Position numbers and translations under genes: made by a program. Below the pieces are notes generated by a model. That model worked only from the letters and a program-made list of their open reading frames with translations. It searched no databases and was not told where the DNA came from. From Roseiflexus castenholzii DSM 13941 (GTDB lineage: Bacteria; Chloroflexota; Chloroflexia; Chloroflexales; Roseiflexaceae): DNA of 64,000 bases. Below are positions 47,001 through 56,500 of this stretch, piece after piece. Each line of letters starts with the position of its first letter. Position 1 is the stretch's first letter. The stretch covers positions 1,922,001-1,986,000 of the forward strand of contig NC_009767.1 in NCBI RefSeq assembly GCF_000017805.1, given 5' to 3'.

Positions 47001-47902
47001 CAGTGATGACCGTCAGCGGCATCTTCCGCGATCTGTTCAGCCATCAGATGCAGTTGTTGAGTAAAGCCGCACGGCTGGCGGCGCACGCCGATGAGCCGCC
47101 GGAGTGGAACTATGTGCGCAAACACGCACTGGCGCATGCTGTCGAACTGGGCATCAGCCTCGACGAAGCCGCCACGCGCGTCTTCTCGAATGCGCCGGGC
47201 AGCTACGGTGCGAATGTCAACCATCTGGTCGAAAGCAGCACATGGAACAGCGACGCGGAAATGAGCGAAGCCTTTGTGTCGCGGAAGAGTTTCGCCCCCG
47301 GCGCGCATGGCGAATGGCGTGACGCGCGCGCTGTGTTGGAGCGGGCGCTGGCGACGGTCGATGCAACCTTCCAGAATGTCGATAGTTTCGAGATCGGGAT
47401 CAGCGACATCGACCACTACTACGAATACCTCGGCGGTGTGACGAAGAGTGTCGAGAAACTGCGTGGCAGCCGACCGCGCGTATTTGTCGCCGAGGCGCTG
47501 GCAACGACCGGTGAGCGCATCAGCACCCTGGAGCAGCAGGTGCGCATCGAGACCCGCGCCAAACTGTTGAATCCAAAATGGTTCGAGGCGATGCTGGCGC
47601 ATGGCTATCAGGGAGTGCACGAGATCGAAGCGCGCGTTGGCAACACCTATGGCTGGAGCGCCACGGCAGATGCCGTCGAAGGGTGGGTGTATCAGGGAGT
47701 TGCCGAAACATTCATGCTCGACGAAACGATGCGCGAGCGTCTGGCGCGCCTCAACCCCCATGCCGCCACTGCCATCGCCGGCAGGTTGCTCGAAGCGCAC
47801 AGCCGTGGCTTCTGGCAGGCGGACGAAGCGACGCTCGATGCGTTGCAAGCGATTTATGCGGACCTTGAGGATCGACTGGAAGGAGTCGCCGTCGAACGTT
47901 GA
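44051..47902 (+). CDS. bchH: Magnesium chelatase subunit H
   Basis: The large porphyrin-binding subunit that inserts Mg into protoporphyrin IX with BchI and BchD. 1283 residues, normal for BchH; the core contains LHFGTHGALEFMPGKQSG and YYYSVNNPSEGTIAKRR, family hallmarks. ATG 44051 is the start; the longer frame upstream overlaps acsF in another phase. bchD is not in the window. Chloroflexi often carry several BchH paralogues, and this one is grouped with acsF and bchI. Confidence 0.95.
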   Translation: MRFVFLTMDGNHFAALREGAGLLHRDEGIALSLACYDTNALRTAADWQRLTDDVAASDFVFGSMLFGEDFVRPLEPILAQATAPVCIITSNPALIRTTRLGRFDLRKKVEEQEASLLSRWMHKFRPKNGRGEGQRQLALMRNLGRVLQHIPGKARDLATYVAVHQYWMHSSPENLRRMLVMLIERYVPGYQGRLKVLPPIEYPDVALLHPDAPEPFADEREYEKWLAQRAKRRKNEPRQGAVGLLTLRTVALSGNMAHLHALYRALEQRGLDVRMAYAAGLDFRPAIERFFLERESRMHWFGSGNAGPHPRRARIDALVNGVGFALVGGMAASQPDEAVAALRDLDTRYLGFIPLSFQRVEEWRRDDSGLTPIQVAMNVALPELDGAIDPLVFGGPTVDSDRFVPLPEQIELAAERIARHVALRRTPPRTRKLAIVLFNFPPTLGNAGTAAYLDVFASVHRLLCALCDAGYTVEVPASPEELRHLVVQHNADLFGTPGSVAARLSINDYRRLFPAYTAIEPFWGAAPGELLTDGRDFFICGHVFGNVFVGLQPSFGYERDPMRLLMAKDAAPHHGFAAFYTWVAHVFGAHAVLHFGTHGALEFMPGKQSGLSAQCWPARLLGPLPNIYYYSVNNPSEGTIAKRRSAATLVSYMVPPLQQAGLYKGLRRLKDSLDAYRARPQSGMLDDIRAQAEQLGIGSELVDIKNDEAYVAALAHELLQIEQRMIPVGLHVLDKEPNPAELTDVLALVAAFACPSGVEQPLTHLVAAAMGYDYGRLQAALGHDPQAQEVFQQIDALVRDAMRALVDEYRNRAFSSPVPGVTFEQTLLQRASVSVGVLRRFRIYLEELLDRMMHDHELRNLLHALDGGYIPPSPGNDVVRNPAVVPTGRNIHGLDPYRVPTAVAQATGERLVSDLLARLCREQGRMPESVAIVLWGTDNLKSDGEGIAQALALMGARPVADELGNISDVALIPLAELGRPRIDAVMTVSGIFRDLFSHQMQLLSKAARLAAHADEPPEWNYVRKHALAHAVELGISLDEAATRVFSNAPGSYGANVNHLVESSTWNSDAEMSEAFVSRKSFAPGAHGEWRDARAVLERALATVDATFQNVDSFEIGISDIDHYYEYLGGVTKSVEKLRGSRPRVFVAEALATTGERISTLEQQVRIETRAKLLNPKWFEAMLAHGYQGVHEIEARVGNTYGWSATADAVEGWVYQGVAETFMLDETMRERLARLNPHAATAIAGRLLEAHSRGFWQADEATLDALQAIYADLEDRLEGVAVER

Positions 47903-47931
47903 ACGTTCGCGGTTCAGGAAAGGAGCGCACG

Positions 47932-49233
47932 ATGACGCTGATCAAGAACATTCGCCTGGGGTTGCTGCACGTGGCGATTGCTATGACCTTCGTGCTGATC
48001 AATAGCGTGCTGAACCGGATTATGATCCACGATCTCGGCATTCTGGCGAGCGTTGTCGCTGTGCTGGTGGTGCTGCCGTATATCCTCTCGCCAGCGCAGG
48101 TCTGGATCGGGCAATATTCCGATACCCATCCGATGTTTGGGTACCGGCGCACACCGTATATCGCGTTGGGCACGCTGCTCGCGCTGGCCGGCGCAGCGCT
48201 GGCGCCGCACGCAGCCCTGGCGCTGGTGCGTGATCCGCTGATCGGTGTACCACTGGCGATTCTGCTCTTCGGGATGTGGGGTGTCGGGTATAACCTGGCG
48301 GTCGTCGCATACCTGGCGCTCGCCAGCGATATGTCTACCGAGCAGCAGCGTTCACGCACAGTGGCGATCATGTGGTTCATGATGATTGCCAGCGTCATTG
48401 TGACTGCGATTGTCGTCGGGCGCGCGCTGGAGCCGTACAGTGAAGAGCGCCTCTTTACCGTCTTTCTGGAGACTGGCGGCGTGGCGCTGGCATTGGCGCT
48501 CGTGGGGTTGATCGGTCTCGAACCGCGGCGCGAACCTATTGCTGTGCAGCAGAGTCGCGCCGGACAGGTGGCGGCTATTCGCGCCGTACTCGACAATCCA
48601 CAGGCGCGCATCTTTTTCGTCTACCTGATCATGATGCTGGCGGCGATCCTGGGTCAGGATGTGCTGCTGGAGCCATTTGGCGCACAGGCGTTCGGAATGA
48701 ATGTCAAGGAAACCACCCAATTGACCGCAATGTGGGGCGGCGCAACACTCTCGGCGCTGCTGCTGTATGGCGCTGTGCTCAGCCGCTGGATGAGCAAGAA
48801 GCGCGGCGCGATGATCGGCGGCTCGATTGCCGCGACCGGCTTTCTGCTGATTGCCCTCAGCGGCATGCTCGCTATCGAAGCCATGTTCCTTCCCGGCATC
48901 GTGCTGCTTGGCTTTGGTACCGGCATTGCCACAACCACCAACCTGGCGCTCATGCTCGACATGACGACGGCTGAACAGGTCGGATTGTTTATCGGTGCGT
49001 GGGGCGTAGCGGATGCATTGGCACGCGGGGTGGGCACGCTCCTTGGCGGCGTCATGCGCGATGTGATTGCGCACATGAGCGGAAGCGCCGTCAGCGGTTA
49101 TGTCAGCGTGTTCCTGATCGAGGCGTTACTGTTAGGCATTTCTCTGGTATTATTACAGCGCATCGACGTAACCGCCTTCCGCAGCCGCCAGCCGTCGCTG
49201 ACCGAACTGGTTGCGCTCTCTGGCGACGCCTGA
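47932..49233 (+). CDS. Second PucC/LhaA-family membrane protein
   Basis: A 433-residue, 12-helix relative of the protein at 34805. It has the same loop pattern (WIGQYSDTHPMFGYRRTPYIALG) and the same second-half motif (FGMNVKETTQLTAMWGG). ATG 47932 has AAAGGAG upstream. It lies between bchH and bchI. The two paralogues may serve different antenna or reaction-centre proteins, or different pigments. Confidence 0.9.
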   Translation: MTLIKNIRLGLLHVAIAMTFVLINSVLNRIMIHDLGILASVVAVLVVLPYILSPAQVWIGQYSDTHPMFGYRRTPYIALGTLLALAGAALAPHAALALVRDPLIGVPLAILLFGMWGVGYNLAVVAYLALASDMSTEQQRSRTVAIMWFMMIASVIVTAIVVGRALEPYSEERLFTVFLETGGVALALALVGLIGLEPRREPIAVQQSRAGQVAAIRAVLDNPQARIFFVYLIMMLAAILGQDVLLEPFGAQAFGMNVKETTQLTAMWGGATLSALLLYGAVLSRWMSKKRGAMIGGSIAATGFLLIALSGMLAIEAMFLPGIVLLGFGTGIATTTNLALMLDMTTAEQVGLFIGAWGVADALARGVGTLLGGVMRDVIAHMSGSAVSGYVSVFLIEALLLGISLVLLQRIDVTAFRSRQPSLTELVALSGDA

Positions 49234-49247
49234 TTATCTGAGGTGTT

Positions 49248-50381
49248 ATGACGACGACCTCTGTTGAAACTCAGAATGGCAAGACGACCGACAGCGGCGT
49301 CACAACGCTGCCGGTCTATCCATTTACTGCGATTGTCGGTCAGGCAGAACTGAAACTCGCGTTGCTTCTCTGTGTGATCGATCCAACGATTGGCGGCGTG
49401 ATGGTTATGGGACATCGCGGAACGGCGAAGAGCACGGCGGTGCGAGCACTGGCAGCGTTGCTCCCGCCGCAGCGCGCCGTTGCCGGGTGCCCCTACGGTT
49501 GCGATCCCGCCGCGCCGTCGTCGATCTGTCCACACTGCGCTGCACCCGACCAGGACGCCGCGAAGAACGGGCAGGAGAAACGGCGCGCCAGCGCAAAACG
49601 CCCGCCATCGGTTCTGCGCCCGGTACCGGTGGTCGATCTGCCGCTCGGCGCTACCGAAGATCGGGTAGTCGGCGCGCTCGACATTGAGCGCGCATTGGTC
49701 GAAGGAGTGCAGACATTTGCGCCAGGGTTGCTGGCGCGCGCCAATCGTGGCTTTCTCTACATCGACGAAGTGAACCTGCTCGAAGATCATCTGGTCGATC
49801 TGCTGCTCGACGTCGCGCAGAGCGGCGTCAACGTCGTTGAGCGCGAGGGCATCTCGGTGCGTCATCCGGCGCGATTCGTGCTCGTGGGCAGCGGCAACCC
49901 CGAAGAAGGCGACCTGCGCCCACAGTTGCTCGACCGGTTTGGGCTGCATGCGCGCATCACCACGATCGACGATGTGGCAGAGCGCGTCGAGATCGTCAAA
50001 CGTCGACGCGCCTTCGATGCCGACCCGGTAGCCTTTGCGCAGCAGTGGGAGCGGGAGCAGCAACGGTTGCAGCGCCGCATCCGCATGGCGCAGAAGCGTC
50101 TTCCCTCGGTTGAGTTGACCGACGAGGCATTGTATGCTGCGGCGCGGTTGTGTGTGGCGTTGAATATCGACGGGCACCGTGGCGAACTGACACTGGCGCG
50201 TGCTGCGGTGGCGCTTGCCGCGTTCGAGGGGCGCGAGAGCGCACAGCCGTCCGACATTGCGCGGGTTGCGACGCTGTCGCTGCGGCACCGATTGCGCAAA
50301 GACCCGCTCGAAACATCCGGCGACGATGCGCGGATCGAACGCGCCGTTGCTGAAACGATCGGCGCCGCAGCGCGCGCGTGA
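49248..50381 (+). CDS. bchI: Magnesium chelatase ATPase subunit I
   Basis: AAA+ motor of Mg chelatase. 377 residues with Walker A GHRGTAKS (55-62), PVVDLPLGATEDRVVGALDIE, Walker B FLYIDEVNLLEDHLVDLLLD, and the sensor and C-terminal lid. An insertion with four cysteines (CPYGC at 81-85, CPHC at 94-97) looks like a small zinc or redox site that purple-bacterial BchI lacks. It is the last gene of the cluster and converges on dinG. Confidence 0.95.
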   Translation: MTTTSVETQNGKTTDSGVTTLPVYPFTAIVGQAELKLALLLCVIDPTIGGVMVMGHRGTAKSTAVRALAALLPPQRAVAGCPYGCDPAAPSSICPHCAAPDQDAAKNGQEKRRASAKRPPSVLRPVPVVDLPLGATEDRVVGALDIERALVEGVQTFAPGLLARANRGFLYIDEVNLLEDHLVDLLLDVAQSGVNVVEREGISVRHPARFVLVGSGNPEEGDLRPQLLDRFGLHARITTIDDVAERVEIVKRRRAFDADPVAFAQQWEREQQRLQRRIRMAQKRLPSVELTDEALYAAARLCVALNIDGHRGELTLARAAVALAAFEGRESAQPSDIARVATLSLRHRLRKDPLETSGDDARIERAVAETIGAAARA

Positions 50382-50390
50382 GGAGCGCAG

Positions 50391-50409
50391 GGCGGGTTTC
50401 AGACCCGCC
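50391..50409. terminator. Candidate bidirectional terminator hairpin
   Basis: GGCGGGT and ACCCGCC (50391-50397, 50403-50409) form a 7-bp GC-rich stem with a 5-base loop between the convergent ends of bchI and dinG. There is no T-run, so the call is tentative. Confidence 0.4.
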
Positions 50410-50430
50410 GCGTCCTCCCTCGATACGCCC

Positions 50431-53265
50431 CTACGCCGTCCCCGACATACCATTCGTCGCAGCCAGGAAACGCTTTGCCAGGTCGGGAAGGCGCTGCAAC
50501 GGACCACTGCGCACGGTGGTGTGCGGCAATGAGTCGAGAAACGTCTGCCCATATTTTTTCGTCAGGAGGCGGCGGTCGAGCACTGCCACGATACCGCGGT
50601 CGTCCTTTGAGCGGATCAGGCGCCCGAACCCCTGCTTGAAGCGCAGGATCGACTGTGGAACGGCGTACTGATTGAACGCATCGTCGAACTGCTCCGACCG
50701 CGCGGCGAAGATCGGGTCGGTCGGCACGCTGAAGGGGAGTTTGGCGATCACCAGCACCGAGAGCGCATCGCCGACCACATCGACCCCTTCCCAGAAACTT
50801 GATGTGCCGAGCAGCACGGTGCCGGGAAACTCCTTGAAGCGTTCGAGCAGACTGCGGCGCGAGCCGTCGATCCCCTGACCGAGCACGGCAATCCCGGCGT
50901 CTTCCAGCGGTTCCTGAATGGCGCGATACGTCTGCCGCAGCGCATTGATGGCAGTAAACAACACCAGCATGCGCCCGTTCGTCGCACGCGCCAGGTCGAT
51001 GATCGCCTGCTCCATTGCGCGCTGATACCCCGGATGTGACGGCTCAGGAATATCGTTCGGAATATAGAGGAGCGCCTGACGGGTGTAATCGAACGGCGAT
51101 TCGAGCGCCAGTTCTTCGGCTTCATCCAGGCCGATGCGCTCGCGGACGAAGCGGAAATCGCCGCCGACCGACAGCGTCGCCGAGGTCAGTACTGTAGCGC
51201 TTTTGCGCTCGAACAGGTTGGTGCGCAAAATCTCGGCAACGGAGAGGGGTGCAGCGGAAAGGGTCAACGTGTCACGCAGACGGTCGTGGGTCAGCCAGGT
51301 GACTTTTTCCTCAGCGCCGCCGGTCAGAATATGCCCGATATTAATGCGCACCTCGGTCGCATACCGCTTGAGCGTCTGCACCCGCAGCATCAGCGCATCA
51401 TACTCCGGCAATTCGGCGTCCTTCAGGTCGATCAGGAGCGTTTCCAGTTGTCCCAATCCCTCACCGATGGCGGTAAGCGCGTTGTTGAGCATGTCCCAGG
51501 CGCGTTCGACCTCTGCCCAAGCCGGTTTGCGGCGCAGCGCGCTGGAGATGCGCAGGCGTGCATCGGCAGCCGACAGTTCGGCATCGCGTCGGACGAACGC
51601 GATCAACGTGTTGAAGCACCCGTAGACCGCATCGCGCGCGCGCGCCACCGCCGGACGCAGCGCCGCCGTGATCGTGTCGGCGCGGTCAATATCGATCCGG
51701 GTAACCATGCTTTCGCGGAAATGGTTCGGCAGTTCGCTCAGCAACCCGCCGACGATCTGCGCCTGGTCTTCGACAAAAATATCATCGAGGAACGCAAGCA
51801 GCCCTTCCCGATCAACATTGAAACTCAACTGATCGGTGGCGACATCTTCCAGATTATGTGCCTCGTCGATAATGAGATAATCATAGGGCGGAATGACATC
51901 ATTTTCGGCTGCGAGGTCTGCCACGAGAAGCGCGTGATTGACAATCACCAGGTGCGCGGCCTCCGCCTGCCGGCGCGCCTTGAAGAAGAAGCAACGATGG
52001 AACTCACTGCACCGCGGACCGGTGCACTGATCCCAGGCGGCGCTCAATTTGCTCCATGTCGCATGTTCACCTTCCTGAAGCGGCAATTCCGCGCGGTCGC
52101 CGCTCTCGGTCGCATGCAGCCACAACTGCACCTTGAGCAGCGCGCGCACATCGTCCGACATCAGCCGCTGATCGCGATCACGGCGCAGATCGTGGTACCG
52201 TTTGAGGCACAAATAATTGCTGCGCCCCTTGAGCAACGCCGCAGTAAACGGCGGTTTGTCGTCCACGCCGTTGGACATCACCCTCTGAAGCGCCGGAATA
52301 TCCTTGAAGAAGAGTTGATCCTGCAAATTGATCGTATTGGTCGAAATGACGACGCGCTCGCCGCGGCGCGCGGCGTGTAGCGCCGCCGGAACCAGATACG
52401 CCAGACCTTTGCCGGTGCCGGTGCCGGCTTCGGCGATCAGCGTCCCGCCCTGATTAAGGGTGTCGGCGACCGCTTCGGACATCCGCACCTGCTGATTGCG
52501 CTGCTCATACCCCTCGAAAGCGCGCCCAAGCGCACCGGCAGGGCTGAAGAACCACCGGATTTCCGCCAGGTCGATTGGGCGGTCATTCCCGGTTGGTTTG
52601 AGCGGTGTCAGTTTCTCGTCTGACTCCCGCGAATCAGTGTCGCTGATCGGCGTTTCGTCCACAAAGACGCGCAGAGCCTTGGCGCGCTGCGCTGCTTCGA
52701 AGAGCGGTCGCAGCGTCCAATCGACACGCGATGTCAGGCGCACAATCTCATTCAGGTCGTTCAGGCTGAGAGCATCGATACGCCGGAGCAGATGCAGAAA
52801 GACCTGCCGGGTCACATCGGCGTCGCTAAGGGCGCGATGCGCCTCATCGTGAACGATGCCAAGCGTTTCCGCCAGTGCGCTGAGGCGATAGGCGGGTGTG
52901 CGCGGCATCAGGAGCGTCGCCAGTTCAAAGGTGTCGAACGCCGGTTGCGGCAGGCGCATACCCTGCGCCTGAAGCATATTGATATCGAAGCGGACATTGT
53001 GCCCGACGAGCGGATAGTTCTTGAGGAACGCAGCGAAGCGCGGCGCGACCTCCGAAAAGCGCGGCGCACCGGCAAGCATCTCAGCGGTGATGCCCGTCAG
53101 ACGGCTGGAATTAAGGGGCAGAGAATGACGCGGTTGCACGAGGGTGTCGAACGTTTCGATCACCTCACCGGTGCGAAACTTGACCGCTGCAATTTCGATA
53201 ATTTCATCGACTCCCGCCTCGAGACCGGTGGTTTCGACATCGATTGCTACATAGATTTGATCCAT
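50431..53265 (-). CDS. dinG: Exonuclease-DinG fusion helicase
   Basis: A 944-residue DNA repair helicase. The N-terminal DEDDh exonuclease (about 1-165) keeps Asp9/Glu11, Asp94, His143 and Asp148. The XPD/DinG helicase (about 245-944) has Walker A GTGTGKG (281-287) and DEAH (467-470). Cys353, Cys414, Cys419 and Cys425 reproduce the Cx4Cx5C spacing of the E. coli DinG 4Fe-4S cluster. The exonuclease fusion is known from Firmicutes, where the cluster cysteines are usually absent; here both are present. Its start lies 289 bp from the CRISPR array. Confidence 0.92.
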   Translation of the reverse strand: MDQIYVAIDVETTGLEAGVDEIIEIAAVKFRTGEVIETFDTLVQPRHSLPLNSSRLTGITAEMLAGAPRFSEVAPRFAAFLKNYPLVGHNVRFDINMLQAQGMRLPQPAFDTFELATLLMPRTPAYRLSALAETLGIVHDEAHRALSDADVTRQVFLHLLRRIDALSLNDLNEIVRLTSRVDWTLRPLFEAAQRAKALRVFVDETPISDTDSRESDEKLTPLKPTGNDRPIDLAEIRWFFSPAGALGRAFEGYEQRNQQVRMSEAVADTLNQGGTLIAEAGTGTGKGLAYLVPAALHAARRGERVVISTNTINLQDQLFFKDIPALQRVMSNGVDDKPPFTAALLKGRSNYLCLKRYHDLRRDRDQRLMSDDVRALLKVQLWLHATESGDRAELPLQEGEHATWSKLSAAWDQCTGPRCSEFHRCFFFKARRQAEAAHLVIVNHALLVADLAAENDVIPPYDYLIIDEAHNLEDVATDQLSFNVDREGLLAFLDDIFVEDQAQIVGGLLSELPNHFRESMVTRIDIDRADTITAALRPAVARARDAVYGCFNTLIAFVRRDAELSAADARLRISSALRRKPAWAEVERAWDMLNNALTAIGEGLGQLETLLIDLKDAELPEYDALMLRVQTLKRYATEVRINIGHILTGGAEEKVTWLTHDRLRDTLTLSAAPLSVAEILRTNLFERKSATVLTSATLSVGGDFRFVRERIGLDEAEELALESPFDYTRQALLYIPNDIPEPSHPGYQRAMEQAIIDLARATNGRMLVLFTAINALRQTYRAIQEPLEDAGIAVLGQGIDGSRRSLLERFKEFPGTVLLGTSSFWEGVDVVGDALSVLVIAKLPFSVPTDPIFAARSEQFDDAFNQYAVPQSILRFKQGFGRLIRSKDDRGIVAVLDRRLLTKKYGQTFLDSLPHTTVRSGPLQRLPDLAKRFLAATNGMSGTA

Positions 53266-53303
53266 TGCTCGCCCCTGCCTGCCGCTGCACCGACTAAGGA
53301 GAC

Positions 53304-53309
53304 ATTATA
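53304..53309 (-). promoter_or_regulatory. Extended -10 of dinG
   Basis: TGC-TATAAT on the minus strand, about 39 bp upstream of the dinG start. The -35 is unclear. Confidence 0.5.
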
Positions 53310-53364
53310 GCACGGTGTTGAGCAGTGCAGGCGGGGCGCGGCGTCCCGATCCCCGCCGTCGCGC

Positions 53365-53474
53365 GGTGGTAAACCATTGGATGGAAGGAACGACGGGCGC
53401 ATTCGGTCCGTCACCATCACACGACGACCGCGACCGTAGGTGGTAAACCATCGGGCGGAAGGAACGACGGGTGG
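53365..53474. repeat. Two-copy 74-bp-spaced repeat next to the CRISPR array
   Basis: A motif of about 35 bp beginning GGTGGTAAACCAT occurs at 53365 and 53439, exactly 74 bp apart, with four or so differences and unrelated DNA between. The length and spacing resemble a CRISPR repeat-spacer-repeat, but the sequence is unlike the main array. The motif contains the small palindrome TGGT-AA-ACCA. The rest of 53266-53554 holds no gene. Confidence 0.45.
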
Positions 53475-53554
53475 GGATGCGCCTGTCGGAAATCGCCGCC
53501 CATCCCCGACTCGGAAATCCCGCCCTGCCCGTCGCCCGCAAGGACCCGCGCGAG

Positions 53555-56500
53555 GTTTCAGTGCTCTTCTGCGAGCCGAAAATTCGGAAATGCCACGGGC
53601 TGCACGACGGCCTCCAGCGCACGCTGGGTTTCAGTGCTCTTCTGCGAGCCGAAAATTCGGAACGCGGCAGCGCCGCCGGCAGCACGACTAGCCCGCCGTG
53701 TTTCAGTGCTCTTCTGCGAGCCGAAAATTCGGAACCCGGCTGCTGCATGCTGGACTACGCGCGCGTTCGATGTTTCAGTGCTCTTCTGCGAGCCGAAAAT
53801 TCGGAATCGCCATCTACGCCGTGCGCGGGATGTGTGCGTGGAGTTTCAGTGCTCTTCTGCGAGCCGAAAATTCGGAAATTTCGTCGCCGAGCGAGCGACG
53901 CCGTTTTCCGTGACGAGGTTTCAGTGCTCTTCTGCGAGCCGAAAATTCGGAAATCGACTTCAGGTATTGCCGACCTTTATCTTCTCCTATGTTTCAGTGC
54001 TCTTCTGCGAGCCGAAAATTCGGAAATTTTGATGCGCACTGTTGAGCGCATTGAATACGTTCTTTAGTTTCAGTGCTCTTCTGCGAGCCGAAAATTCGGA
54101 AATATGCGGCGTATGAGCGTCGCCGCCCCCGCCGCGAATAGGTTTCAGTGCTCTTCTGCGAGCCGAAAATTCGGAAATCCAGTTTGACGCCGACGCCCGC
54201 CGAACCTCGCACGAGTTTCAGTGCTCTTCTGCGAGCCGAAAATTCGGAAATTGCGCGCAAAGAGCACGACTTCATTCGAGGGACCGGCGTCGTTTCAGTG
54301 CTCTTCTGCGAGCCGAAAATTCGGAAATGCCAATCAAGAATGGCGCGACGGTCATTCACGTCGAAGTTTCAGTGCTCTTCTGCGAGCCGAAAATTCGGAA
54401 ATGATTTGCCGAATACGCTCACGCGTAAGACCAATGAGTTTCAGTGCTCTTCTGCGAGCCGAAAATTCGGAAATCGACTGGCGCAATTACATCTTCGCCA
54501 ATCGTCGCGTTTCAGTGCTCTTCTGCGAGCCGAAAATTCGGAAATGTAAACCTTTTTGTGCGCTTGTATCTCCATACCGTAGGTTTCAGTGCTCTTCTGC
54601 GAGCCGAAAATTCGGAAATTACCCCCGCACCCAGCAACCCCGTGCTGATTGAGTTTCGTTTCAGTGCTCTTCTGCGAGCCGAAAATTCGGAAATCATACA
54701 TCGGGCGACAGCCCATCTCCGACTTGTCCACGTTTCAGTGCTCTTCTGCGAGCCGAAAATTCGGAAATCGTTTGCGTCTGCGCCATTTGAAACGCCATCA
54801 CGAGTTTCAGTGCTCTTCTGCGAGCCGAAAATTCGGAAATTCCATGCCGATGAACCGCCCTTGCGCGTCAAAGAAGGTTTCAGTGCTCTTCTGCGAGCCG
54901 AAAATTCGGAAATTTATACCCACGATGAATGCGTCCATATCGGTGGAATGTTTCAGTGCTCTTCTGCGAGCCGAAAATTCGGAAATCTTGCGTCTGGATT
55001 GCCTGCAACCGCGACAGATGCGAGTTTCAGTGCTCTTCTGCGAGCCGAAAATTCGGAAATACCCTGGTACTATTCTGAACTAGTACCATTGCCTGGTTTC
55101 AGTGCTCTTCTGCGAGCCGAAAATTCGGAAATTTTCGCGAGAGAGAGCACGCCAGTGACCGAAAAAGAGTTTCAGTGCTCTTCTGCGAGCCGAAAATTCG
55201 GAAATCGATCCGGCAAGATCGCATTCACATCACGAATATCGGTTTCAGTGCTCTTCTGCGAGCCGAAAATTCGGAAATCAGGTTACCCTGGTCAGCTTCC
55301 AGACAGGATTTATCGTTTCAGTGCTCTTCTGCGAGCCGAAAATTCGGAAATAGACATGGACGATTCGTCGCCGCGCAATGTTGCTTGCGTTTCAGTGCTC
55401 TTCTGCGAGCCGAAAATTCGGAAATCCTGATACCGCGGATCCATCATCGTCCCGGTCTTAGTTTCAGTGCTCTTCTGCGAGCCGAAAATTCGGAAATTCA
55501 GGACGGCAGCCGCCGTCGACCGAAAACCCCAGGTTTCAGTGCTCTTCTGCGAGCCGAAAATTCGGAAATCCGTGCATCGTGGCGTTGGCAAACTCTGCGT
55601 TTGGCAGTTTCAGTGCTCTTCTGCGAGCCGAAAATTCGGAAATGTAGGGATTGGTATATTCAGACCGATTCAGCGCCAGGTTTCAGTGCTCTTCTGCGAG
55701 CCGAAAATTCGGAAATTCGTTCCGTGAGCGGAAGTATCGTTATCAGTTGCACAGGTTTCAGTGCTCTTCTGCGAGCCGAAAATTCGGAAAACATCCGACC
55801 ATCGCCCGGCGCCTTTGCGCAAACGCCGTTTCAGTGCTCTTCTGCGAGCCGAAAATTCGGAAAACGGGGAACTCCAATGAGAGGGGAACCAATTGAAGAC
55901 GTTTCAGTGCTCTTCTGCGAGCCGAAAATTCGGAAAAGGACGACGACGACGGCGGGCACCCAGGGACGCCGAAGTTTCAGTGCTCTTCTGCGAGCCGAAA
56001 ATTCGGAAATGAGACGCCGAACTCGGACGTCAACCGTGTGGAACGCGTTTCAGTGCTCTTCTGCGAGCCGAAAATTCGGAAATGCGCTCCGGGAGGTATG
56101 GGCGTGGTCAACTGGTCAGTTTCAGTGCTCTTCTGCGAGCCGAAAATTCGGAAATCTGGACGCGCGCCGGTGAGACCTGCCATCAGACCTTCGTTTCAGT
56201 GCTCTTCTGCGAGCCGAAAATTCGGAAATGTACTCAGTCGTTGCGCGAGAGTCTGCACGTGCTCAGTTTCAGTGCTCTTCTGCGAGCCGAAAATTCGGAA
56301 ATCGGTGCTCGACGCATGGACGGCGTCGCTGCGTGCATCGTTTCAGTGCTCTTCTGCGAGCCGAAAATTCGGAAATGCTGCGGACGCAAGTTCCGTCTGC
56401 GTCGCTGATGCAGTTTCAGTGCTCTTCTGCGAGCCGAAAATTCGGAAATTCAGTTTCGCTTGAGACGCTGCGACCTGAGCAGTGGGTTTCAGTGCTCTTC

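Noticed and set aside
50431..53265. DinG beside a CRISPR array as a type IV system (CasDinG)
   Set aside because: Type IV loci have csf1-3 genes and a DinG without this exonuclease; here the protein looks like a housekeeping DinG, and the trailing end of the array, not the leader, faces it.
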